Of a stretch of DNA of 6,365 nt, positions 1 to 5,867 are shown piece by piece; position 1 is the stretch's first letter, and each line of letters begins with the position of its first letter. The position numbers and the translations under genes are program-made. The stretch is taken from the NCBI GenBank assembly GCA_011682715.1, contig JAACEC010000078.1:1-6365 (forward strand). The letters run 5' to 3'. The stretch is from Pseudomonadota bacterium. Lineage in GTDB: Bacteria > Hydrothermota > 32-111 > QNBC01. The notes below the pieces were generated by a model. That model was not told where the DNA came from, did not search any database, and was given only the letters and a program-made list of their open reading frames with translations.

Positions 1-615
1 ATCGGAGACAAGGCGAGTCAAAAGGAATGGGCAATCGGGAAAAAGGTGGCAAACGAGAAGGTAAGCATTATCGATTACGGCGGATTACCGGCATCGTGCG
101 GTTATATCCCCTATGATGACGAAGGAGTCCCTTCCTGTAAAACGTATCTCATAAAAAATGGCATTTTGTCGGGCAGGTTGCATACGCTTACAACGGCTTC
201 GTTGATGGGAGAAAAACCCACGGGAAACGGGCGTTCCGTGGATGCCGAACACGAACCCATCGCCAGAATGACAAATACGTATTTGAAAAGAGGAGAAGTT
301 CCCTTTGAGGATATGATATCGGATATAAAACTCGGTGTTTACATTAAAACGGTTAAACAGGGATTTGGTATGTCCACATTCACATTAACACCCGGGCTCA
401 GTTACATGATCAGAAACGGGAAAATAGCCGAACCGGTAATAATTTCCGCAGTAGCAGGTTCCGTATTTGAGACGCTCGAGTCCATAGATGCTGTTTCCAA
501 TGATTTTAAGCTGATATTCAATGCTCAGGCGGGATGTGTTAAATTGAATCAGCCGAACTTACCGGTGGGATTTGGCGGACCTAAAATAAGAGTCAAATCG
601 CTGGATATCAGTTAG
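1..615 (+). CDS. tldD: TldD-type zinc metalloprotease, C-terminal part (5' end outside the window)
   Basis: The frame is open from base 1 to a TAG at 613-615 and encodes the last 204 residues of a TldD/PmbA-family protein. Family hallmarks are visible in order: a YDDEG stretch near residue 40, NGIL-SGR (about 53-59), PTGNGR (about 73-78), ARMTNTYL (about 88-95), the C-terminal barrel with IRNGKI, and a final LPVGFGGP. The HExxxH metal motif should lie about 20 residues upstream of the window edge, so it is not seen. Cys179 of the visible part (codon 535-537, AGCVK context) matches the cysteine reported as the third zinc ligand in E. coli TldD. TldD pairs with TldE to form a peptidase that degrades unfolded peptides and, in E. 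coli, matures microcin B17 and turns over CcdA. tldE follows after one base. The GTG at 46 is not the true start, because family similarity continues upstream of it. The usual terminal GG of the family is absent. Confidence 0.9.
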   Translation: MGDKASQKEWAIGKKVANEKVSIIDYGGLPASCGYIPYDDEGVPSCKTYLIKNGILSGRLHTLTTASLMGEKPTGNGRSVDAEHEPIARMTNTYLKRGEVPFEDMISDIKLGVYIKTVKQGFGMSTFTLTPGLSYMIRNGKIAEPVIISAVAGSVFETLESIDAVSNDFKLIFNAQAGCVKLNQPNLPVGFGGPKIRVKSLDIS

Positions 616-616
616 T

Positions 617-1852
617 ATGATTGAACAATACCAAAAGACGGTACAGGAAACCGTAATTGAGATAAAGAATTCCGAAGTTTATAGTATAAAGAGGAACGAG
701 ATAATAAGAAGAGCCGTTAGACTTTTTCATAAATATAAAATAGCAATTGTCGCATCAAAAGGAAATGTTGGGTTTTCATTACTTATAAAAGAGGTAGATA
801 AAAATATCCAGTATGGGCAGAGCTACAATTATTCCCTGCCGACGAGTGCTATCAGACATGAGTTGTTTATAAAACAAAATCAGATATTTACAGGGAAAGA
901 ATTTATACGATTTGGAGAAAAGCTGATAGATGGATTGAAAAAGAAATTCCCGGATTTTATCTTTATGAATAATATTAGATTTGCTCTCGTGGAAAAGAAA
1001 ATCGCATTTGCCGATATGACGGATCTCTCCGTAAAATATCCGCTAATCGATATTACGCTTTTATTTAAGCATAAATATAGTAAGAACATATTCGACGGTA
1101 TGTTTCCCTATTCGAGCAGCAAAATGTTTCCCCCGGAGGAATACATCGAAGAGATCGGAAAAATTGTTGAAGCCGTAGGTAATCCCGTAAAGTTGAGAAA
1201 TTACAGCATTCCCGTTGCGTTTCCTTTATTTGATCAAACGATAATAGCCAAAAAAATTAAAGAATCGATAATAGGTGAAAATTATGGGAAAGGAACATCG
1301 CTCTTTAATAAACTCCTCGGTGAAAAGATATTTAACGAGCGGCTCACGATTCATGATATAAGTTATCTCCCCGAAAAAAATCTATTTTATGCCTTCGATG
1401 ACGAATCGTTTATAAGGAAAGAACCCGCCCTAAAAATTATAGGGAATGGTATTTTGAAAAATCTCATATACGATCGCAGAACAGCCACAATGTACGAGAA
1501 AGAACCGACAGGAAACGGCATAAAGCCGGATTACAACAAATCTCCACAAACAATTGCCAATTCGTTTATATTCAGTGACGATGAAGTAATAAATACACCG
1601 GATAAAGCCATTGTTCCTATTATAATGGGAGGCGGAAGTGTTGATGATAGGGGAAATTTCGCAATTCCCGCCCAATTTTCCGTTCTTATGAGAAACGGAG
1701 AGATTAAAGCAATGCTCCCTCAACTGCTTCTTTCCGGTAACGTATTCGAAATGTTCGGAGCAAATTATATGGGTACGGACAAAAGATATTTTTCTAAAAC
1801 CTCACTGAATCCGTATATGTATACCCGAATTAACGTAAGAAGAATATATTAG
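617..1852 (+). CDS. TldE/PmbA-like subunit of the TldD/TldE protease
   Basis: This gene encodes 411 residues, slightly shorter than typical PmbA/TldE (about 450). The ATG at 617 lies one base after the tldD stop and has no clear Shine-Dalgarno sequence, which suggests translation coupled to tldD. The C-terminal half carries recognisable TldD/PmbA-family features: NGILKNLIYDRRTA (residues 277-290), EPTGNG (296-301), MGGGSVDDRGNF (337-348), and MRNGEI followed by LLLSGNVFEMF (358-380). These are the barrel strands that in TldD are followed by the cysteine ligand. There is no HExxxH and no equivalent cysteine, as expected for the non-catalytic TldE partner, which closes the protease chamber around TldD. 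The N-terminal half (1-200) is strongly diverged and recognisable mainly by position. The adjacency to tldD supports the assignment; the alternative is a generic second TldD/PmbA paralogue. Confidence 0.82.
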   Translation: MIEQYQKTVQETVIEIKNSEVYSIKRNEIIRRAVRLFHKYKIAIVASKGNVGFSLLIKEVDKNIQYGQSYNYSLPTSAIRHELFIKQNQIFTGKEFIRFGEKLIDGLKKKFPDFIFMNNIRFALVEKKIAFADMTDLSVKYPLIDITLLFKHKYSKNIFDGMFPYSSSKMFPPEEYIEEIGKIVEAVGNPVKLRNYSIPVAFPLFDQTIIAKKIKESIIGENYGKGTSLFNKLLGEKIFNERLTIHDISYLPEKNLFYAFDDESFIRKEPALKIIGNGILKNLIYDRRTATMYEKEPTGNGIKPDYNKSPQTIANSFIFSDDEVINTPDKAIVPIIMGGGSVDDRGNFAIPAQFSVLMRNGEIKAMLPQLLLSGNVFEMFGANYMGTDKRYFSKTSLNPYMYTRINVRRIY

Positions 1853-1929
1853 AAAATTTTGGCATTTGACGTATAAACATGAAATGACATTCCTAAAGGG
1901 GACGTATAGTTTATGCAAAGGAGGTTTGT
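1853..1929 (+). promoter_or_regulatory. Possible msrAB upstream control region with an 8-bp direct repeat
   Basis: This 77-bp gap contains the octamer GACGTATA twice (1868-1875 and 1901-1908), 33 bp apart, about three helical turns. Between them is a small palindrome, AATG-A-CATT (1883-1891). A possible -10 element, TATAGT (1905-1910), overlaps the second copy, with a weak ATGACA (1884-1889) 15 bp upstream. The -35-like TTGACG at 1866-1871 has no fitting -10 at 16-18 bp. No hairpin followed by a T-run is seen, so tldE transcripts may read into msrAB. The promoter reading is weak; the repeats themselves are exact. Confidence 0.25.
1917..1924 (+). promoter_or_regulatory. Strong ribosome binding site of msrAB
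   Basis: AAAGGAGG ends five bases before the ATG at 1930. This near-perfect anti-16S match fixes the start that gives the protein its signal peptide. Confidence 0.85.
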
Positions 1930-3081
1930 ATGAAAAAACTTTTAATGCATTATTCTCTCTTTATCATGCTAATTCTATCAGTTTTTGCAGTGGATTCATT
2001 TACTGGGAGCGGCAATTCAATAGATAAATCAGGATCAAAACATCTGTTTATGAGTCAAAACAAGGAGTCGAATAAGATGACGGAAAATATAAGAACAGCT
2101 GTGTTTGCAGGGGGGTGTTTTTGGTGTATGGAGTATGTTTTTCAAAATGTTACAGGTGTAACCGATGTGATTTCAGGTTATACCGGCGGGAAAGCTGATA
2201 ACCCTACATACAAAGAGGTATCTACGGGGACGACGGGACATTATGAAGCCGTTAAGGTATATTTCGATTCTCAAAAGATTTCGTACGAACGATTACTGGA
2301 GATATATTGGAAACATATTGATCCTTCAAATTCTAAAGGGCAGTTTTACGATATCGGAAGTCAGTATGAGACAGCAATATTTTATACCGATGAAGATCAG
2401 GAGAATCTTGCAAAGGAGTCAAAATCAAGGGTAGAAAAAGCAGGCATCTTTACAAATATCGTTACAAAAATGTTACCTGCAGAAAAATTTTGGGTAGCCG
2501 AAAAGTATCATCAGAACTATTTTATAAAGAATCCTGTAAGGTTTAAAACATACCATAAAAGCTCGGGGAGAGAGCAATTTGCAAGAGTGCGATGGAAAAA
2601 ATTCAAATATTTCAGATTGTTTCCGGAAAGAGAGCGTTATTGGATTGGATATGTCACCCCCTCAGATAGAGAATTGAGAAAGATACTAACACCTCTTCAA
2701 TATGATGTAACACAGAGAAACGGTACGGAATCACCATTTCAAAATGAATATTCAAACAATGAGAAAGAGGGGGTATATGTTGATGTGGTTTCAGGTGAGC
2801 CACTTTTCTTATCCACGGATAAATTTAACTCAGGTACCGGATGGCCCAGTTTTACTAAGCCATTGGAGCCGAACAATATCGTTGAAAAGAATAACAGATC
2901 GTTTGGGATGGTAAGGACGGAGGTGAGGAGTAAGCACGCTAATTCTCATCTGGGACATGTTTTTAAAGCCGAAACACCTACAGGGTTACGTTACTGTATC
3001 AATTCAGCATCTCTCCGTTTTATATCGAAGGATAAACTCGCTACATACGGTTATGGAGTTTGTTTGAATTTGTTTGAATAA
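1930..3081 (+). CDS. msrAB: Bifunctional peptide-methionine sulfoxide reductase MsrA-MsrB with signal peptide
   Basis: The 383-residue product repairs oxidised methionine: MsrA reduces the S-sulfoxide and MsrB the R-sulfoxide. Residues 1-20 form a signal peptide (KK, hydrophobic core, V-F-A before the likely cut at 20/21) with no lipobox Cys, so export to the periplasm is inferred. The MsrA domain (about 55-210) has GGCFWCME with catalytic Cys63 and Cys66, TGHYEAV with Glu106, GSQYETAIFY and YHQNYF. A basic, aromatic linker (about 217-245) leads to MsrB (about 247-375), which has LTPLQYDVTQ, SGTGWPSF, HxxxHLGHVF and RYCINSASLRF with catalytic Cys356. Both zinc CxxC pairs are absent (VVSGEPLF and EVRSKHANSH in their places), so it is a zinc-free form. 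The usual resolving Cys in SGCGWPSF is Thr303; Cys378 near the C-terminus is the only other Cys in this domain. The gene ends in tandem in-frame stops, TAATAG. Confidence 0.95.
   Translation: MKKLLMHYSLFIMLILSVFAVDSFTGSGNSIDKSGSKHLFMSQNKESNKMTENIRTAVFAGGCFWCMEYVFQNVTGVTDVISGYTGGKADNPTYKEVSTGTTGHYEAVKVYFDSQKISYERLLEIYWKHIDPSNSKGQFYDIGSQYETAIFYTDEDQENLAKESKSRVEKAGIFTNIVTKMLPAEKFWVAEKYHQNYFIKNPVRFKTYHKSSGREQFARVRWKKFKYFRLFPERERYWIGYVTPSDRELRKILTPLQYDVTQRNGTESPFQNEYSNNEKEGVYVDVVSGEPLFLSTDKFNSGTGWPSFTKPLEPNNIVEKNNRSFGMVRTEVRSKHANSHLGHVFKAETPTGLRYCINSASLRFISKDKLATYGYGVCLNLFE
2062..2079 (+). promoter_or_regulatory. Possible internal ribosome binding site and second start in msrAB
   Basis: AAGGAG (2062-2067) stands nine bases before an in-frame ATG (2077, Met50). 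Met50 is placed just after the signal peptide and spacer and just before the MsrA core. Starting here would give a 334-residue cytoplasmic enzyme with both catalytic domains intact. The motif is seen; its use is inferred. Confidence 0.35.
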
Positions 3082-3173
3082 TAGGGACAGCGCCCATATT
3101 TTAGGATTTGAAGAATGTTTGAGAATCTCGATGATATGGAAGATAAGTATTGTTCATTCTCTTTATTGAGCAG

Positions 3174-3213
3174 TTTAAGCGATTACAGGTCTTTCATCAT
3201 AATATTGCTTAAA
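3174..3213. repeat. Imperfect inverted repeat in the msrAB-prfB gap
   Basis: Arms at 3174-3183 (TTTAAGCGAT) and 3204-3213 (ATTGCTTAAA) can pair over 10 bp with one G-U pair and a 20-base loop. No T-run follows on the + strand, so it is not a standard intrinsic terminator. Apart from this and the promoter region, the 3082-3240 stretch shows nothing convincing. Confidence 0.3.
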
Positions 3214-3240
3214 ACGACAAATATGTCCGTACTACTTCTC

Positions 3241-3256
3241 AAAATACGCCTATTTT
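3241..3256. repeat. Palindrome abutting the prfB promoter (possible operator or UP-like element)
   Basis: AAAATA-CGCC-TATTTT is a perfect 6-4-6 inverted repeat that ends one base before the -35 box. It could be a regulator site, or simply the A/T tracts of an UP element that contacts the RNA polymerase alpha subunit. Confidence 0.35.
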
Positions 3257-3257
3257 C

Positions 3258-3286
3258 TTGACATTTGTGAAAATAAACGATATAAT
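3258..3286 (+). promoter_or_regulatory. Consensus sigma-70-type promoter of the prfB-lysS-lolC/E operon
   Basis: TTGACA (3258-3263), an exact 17-bp spacer and TATAAT (3281-3286) match the housekeeping consensus at all 12 positions. Transcription should start near 3293. That leaves a leader of only about 10-11 bases before the prfB ATG at 3304, with the Shine-Dalgarno GAGGTGA (3293-3299) at the very 5' end of the message. Confidence 0.88.
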
Positions 3287-3303
3287 CCACCCGAGGTGAA
3301 GAT

Positions 3304-4399
3304 ATGGAAGATTACAAGACTTTATTGGTGAATATAGGCGGAAAAATCAAATCACTCAGGAGGTATCTTTGACCTATCTTCAAAGGAAGAGAGGTTAAAG
3401 GAACTCAATAAAATTATAAATTCTCCCGATTTCTGGCAAGACCGGGAATCAGCCAATAAAACAATAAGAGAATACAAAAAATTGAAAGGAATAACGAAGA
3501 CCTTTAATTCCATTGATAGCAGATACGAAGAGCTGAAGGAGTTTTTCGAAATCCTTGATGAGGAAGAGAAGAAGGATCTGATAAAGGATGTGGAATCACT
3601 TTCAAAGGACGTTGAAAAGTTGGAGATGGAGAATATCCTGAACGGTCCCTATGACGCCAACGATGCGATTCTTACCATTCATCCGGGTGCCGGCGGGACG
3701 GAATCGTGCGATTGGGCCAGCATGTTGTTCAGGATGTATACACGTTGGATTGACAGATCTGATTTTAAGTATAAGATGCTTGATTTTCAGGCGGGAGACG
3801 AAGCGGGCGTAAAGGATGCGACAGTAGAAGTCAATGGTGAATATGCCTACGGGTTCCTGAAATCGGAAACGGGCGTACACAGACTTGTGAGGATTTCCCC
3901 CTTCGATTCCAACCACAGAAGGCATACATCCTTTGCTTCGGTATATGTTTACCCCGTAATTGATGATGTGGAGATGGAAATTAAGGATGATGATATTAAA
4001 ATGGAGATGTTCAGATCGTCCGGACCGGGAGGGCAAAATGTGAACAAGGTGAGCACTGCTGTGAGATTAATCCATATTCCCACGGGGATAACGGCACAAT
4101 CGCAAACGGAGAGGTCGCAATTCAAAAACAGACAAAATGCCATGAAGGTTCTGAAGGCCAAGTTGTATGAACATTACAGGCAACTGGATAAAGAGAAAAA
4201 CAAAGATGCTTTTCAATCCAAATCCGATATTTCATGGGGACATCAAATCAGATCGTACGTGTTTCAGCCGTATACCCTTGTAAAGGATCACAGGACAAAT
4301 ACGGAAGTTGGAAATATAGAAAAAGTCATGGACGGTAATATAGACGAATTTATAAAGAATTATCTATTAATAGGATTAAATAAAAATCAGGAGGCATAA
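3304..4399 (+). CDS. prfB: Peptide chain release factor 2, expressed through a programmed +1 frameshift
   Basis: RF2 ends translation at UGA and UAA by hydrolysing peptidyl-tRNA. The gene starts at ATG 3304 behind GAGGTGA and reads 22 codons to an in-frame TGA at 3370-3372. The rest continues in the +1 frame from GAC at 3371 to TAA at 4397-4399, giving 364 residues, close to E. coli's 365. The N-terminal helical region includes PDFWQDRESA. The core has AGGTESCDWASML (about 129-141), the anticodon-like SPF tripeptide (198-200) and the catalytic GGQ loop (GPGGQNVNKV, GGQ at 242-244). The residue corresponding to E. coli 246 is Ser. SPF instead of PxT confirms RF2 rather than RF1. The stop overlaps the lysS ATG by one base, the same prfB-lysS order as in E. 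coli. Starting downstream, for example at 3482, would remove the N-terminal domain and is not credible. Confidence 0.96.
3358..3373 (+). promoter_or_regulatory. RF2 programmed +1 frameshift site
   Basis: AGGAGG-TAT-CTT-TGA-C has the same layout as the E. coli prfB site: an internal Shine-Dalgarno three bases before the slippery CTT, then the UGA stop followed by C. When RF2 is scarce, the ribosome pauses at UGA, slips from CUU to UUU and continues with GAC. When RF2 is plentiful, it terminates after residue 22. Here the Shine-Dalgarno is AGGAGG rather than E. coli's AGGGGG, a better anti-16S match. Confidence 0.96.
4389..4394 (+). promoter_or_regulatory. Ribosome binding site of lysS inside the prfB 3' end
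   Basis: AGGAGG lies four bases before the ATG at 4399, within the last codons of prfB. It shows that lysS has its own strong initiation signal in addition to the TAATG stop-start overlap. Confidence 0.8.
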
Positions 4400-5160
4400 T
4401 GGCAGGCATAGAGGAATACAGAGAACAGCGAATAAAAAAGATGGAGCAGTTGATAGAGAAAGGGGTCAATCCGTATCCCTATAAGTTCGATGTGACGCAT
4501 ACGTCTTCGGACATATTTGATAATCAGAAGGAACTCATCAAAGACAAAACGGAGGTGAGCATAGCCGGAAGGATTATGTTGATGAGAAGGCAGGGGAAAG
4601 TAACATTTATAAAAATAAAGGACAGAAAAGGGCTGATTCAACTTTATATAGCGATAAATCTTTTGGGCGATGAGTATGAAAACGTAAAACTACTTGATAT
4701 AGGCGATATTATCGGCGTAAGGGGCGAGGTGTTTGTAACCCACAGAGGGGAGACCACCGTTGCCGTGAAGAAGATGGATGTATTGGCAAAAAGCCTTTTG
4801 CCGCTTCCCGAAAAATACCACGGAATACAGGATATAGAGTTGAAATACAGGAAGCGCTATCTCGATCTCATAATGAACGATGATACGAAAAATACATTTT
4901 TGATGAGGCGGAATATTATAAAGTTCATAAGGGATTACCTTGACGAAAGGGATTTTGTGGAGGTCGAAACCCCGGTGTTGCAACCGCGTTACGGCGGAGC
5001 GTTTGCCAAACCGTTTCTCACTCGTCATAATGCCCTTGATATGGATCTTTACCTGAGAATATCCGATGAGTTGTACTTAAAAAGACTTATTGTGGGGGGA
5101 CTTGAAAGGGTCTATGAGATCGCCAGGGATTTTAGAAATGAAGTAGAAATGAAGGAATAG
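4399..5160 (+). pseudogene. lysS N-terminal fragment as actually readable (tRNA-binding domain plus motif 1)
   Basis: This 253-codon open frame is what a ribosome would make without recoding. Residues about 53-130 form the OB-fold anticodon-binding domain (VSIAGRIM, GLIQLYI, GDIIGVRGEV). Motif 1 is at about 186-196, followed by GGAFAKPF, HNALDMDLYLRI and the start of motif 2 up to FRNE (residue 248). Only five foreign residues (V-E-M-K-E) come after that. It lacks motif 3 and most of the ATP and lysine pocket, so it cannot aminoacylate. Confidence 0.75.
5133..5154 (+). repeat. Exact 11-bp tandem duplication in lysS motif 2
   Basis: TAGAAATGAAG occurs at 5133-5143 and again at 5144-5154 with no mismatch and no intervening base. 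The flanking bases differ, so the repeat is exactly two units. Removing either copy restores the conserved D-F-R-N-E-G-I-D, which identifies the event as a duplication rather than native sequence. Such short duplications are typical of replication slippage or end-joining errors. Confidence 0.95.
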
Positions 5161-5867
5161 ACAAAACGCATAACCCCGAATTTACCATGATAGAGATCTA
5201 TCAGGCGTATGCCGATTATTACGATATGATGGATCTCGTTCAGAATTTAATCCAAAATATGGCGAAGAATTTGTTCGGAAAAACGAAAATAGAGTATAAC
5301 GGGCATGAAATAGAACTCGACGGGAAATGGGAACGAATAGATTACTACGAAGCGATAAAGGAATTCGCCGATATCGATGTCAGGGAAATGAACGAGAAGG
5401 AACTCAAGAAGTTCTGTAACGAGCACGATATCGACATCGAAGGAAAAATCGGAAGGGGAAAAATCATAGACGAGATATTCAGTGAAATGGTTGAAAAAAA
5501 TATAGTAAACCCCACATTTGTCATAAATCAGCCGAAGGAGATTTCACCTCTTGCCAAAATACACAGGCATGACGAGACCAAAGTGGAGCGATTCGAACTA
5601 CTCATTCTCGGAACGGAGTATGCAAACGCCTTCAGCGAGTTGAACGATCCCATAGATCAGAGAAAGAGATTCGAATATCAGATGGAGTTGAGGAAAGAGG
5701 GTGAGATGGAGGTCCAGGAAATTGACGAGGACTATATCGAAGCCATGGAATACGGAATGCCCCCGACAGGCGGAATCGGCATAGGAATCGACAGACTCGT
5801 TATGCTGCTTACCAACAGGGAAACAATTAAGGATGTAATCCTTTTCCCCTTGTTAAAGAACAGATAA
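5142..5867 (+). pseudogene. lysS C-terminal fragment (rest of the catalytic core)
   Basis: This frame is open from 5142, just after a TGA at 5139-5141, and resumes the LysRS sequence at GGA 5154. It covers the remainder of motif 2 (HNPEFTMIEIYQAYADY), KIGRGKIIDEIF, NPTFVINQPKEISPLA, ERFEL, the E-x-AN-x-FSELNDPIDQ segment and motif 3. The first ATG at 5187 would give 226 residues but has no Shine-Dalgarno and falls inside a conserved helix. It would start 26 bases after the premature stop, so efficient independent translation is unlikely. Confidence 0.8.

Larger units (their letters stand above)
4399..5867 (+). pseudogene. lysS: Lysyl-tRNA synthetase (class II) gene, frame disrupted by an 11-bp tandem duplication
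   Basis: LysRS charges tRNA-Lys with lysine in the cytoplasm. Reading 4399-5142 joined to 5154-5867 gives an unbroken 485-residue protein of normal family length with every landmark. These are the N-terminal OB-fold, motif 1 (FVEVETPVLQP), motif 2 (YEIARDFRNE-GIDKTHNPEFT), the SELNDP loop and motif 3 (GIGIGIDRL). As written, the second TAGAAATGAAG copy (5144-5154) adds 11 bases inside motif 2, shifts the frame and gives a TAG at 5158-5160. The start is ATG 4399 with AGGAGG upstream. The rest of the gene shows no decay, so the lesion is recent or is a sequence error. LysRS is normally essential, so a true null would require another copy or a class I LysK. The TAA (5865-5867) overlaps the next ATG. 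Confidence 0.93.

Noticed and set aside
1866..1894. TTGACG at 1866 as the -35 of an msrAB promoter
   Set aside because: The sequence 16-18 bp downstream (around ATTCCT) does not resemble a -10 element.
2243..2434. Forward 63-codon frame inside msrAB
   Set aside because: It overlaps the conserved MsrA core in another frame and has no ribosome binding site or recognisable product.
3085..3096. GGG-ACAGCG-CCC as a terminator after msrAB
   Set aside because: The stem is only 3 bp and no T-run follows, so it is too weak to call.
3115..3261. Small open frame of 48 codons (ATG 3115, TGA 3259) between msrAB and prfB
   Set aside because: It has only a weak AGGA upstream, its stop lies inside the prfB -35 box and its composition is unremarkable, so it looks like a chance frame.
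3602..4036. Long antisense open frame (144 codons) opposite prfB
   Set aside because: It lies entirely opposite conserved RF2 sequence and has no family resemblance; it is a shadow frame. The same holds for antisense frames at 880-1089, 1430-1723, 3949-4161, 4387-4641, 4690-5028 and 5732-6052.
5142..5160. Programmed -1 frameshift rescuing lysS
   Set aside because: A -1 shift would rejoin the frames, but no X-XXY-YYZ slippery heptamer exists in 5142-5160. The product would carry four extra residues inside catalytic motif 2.
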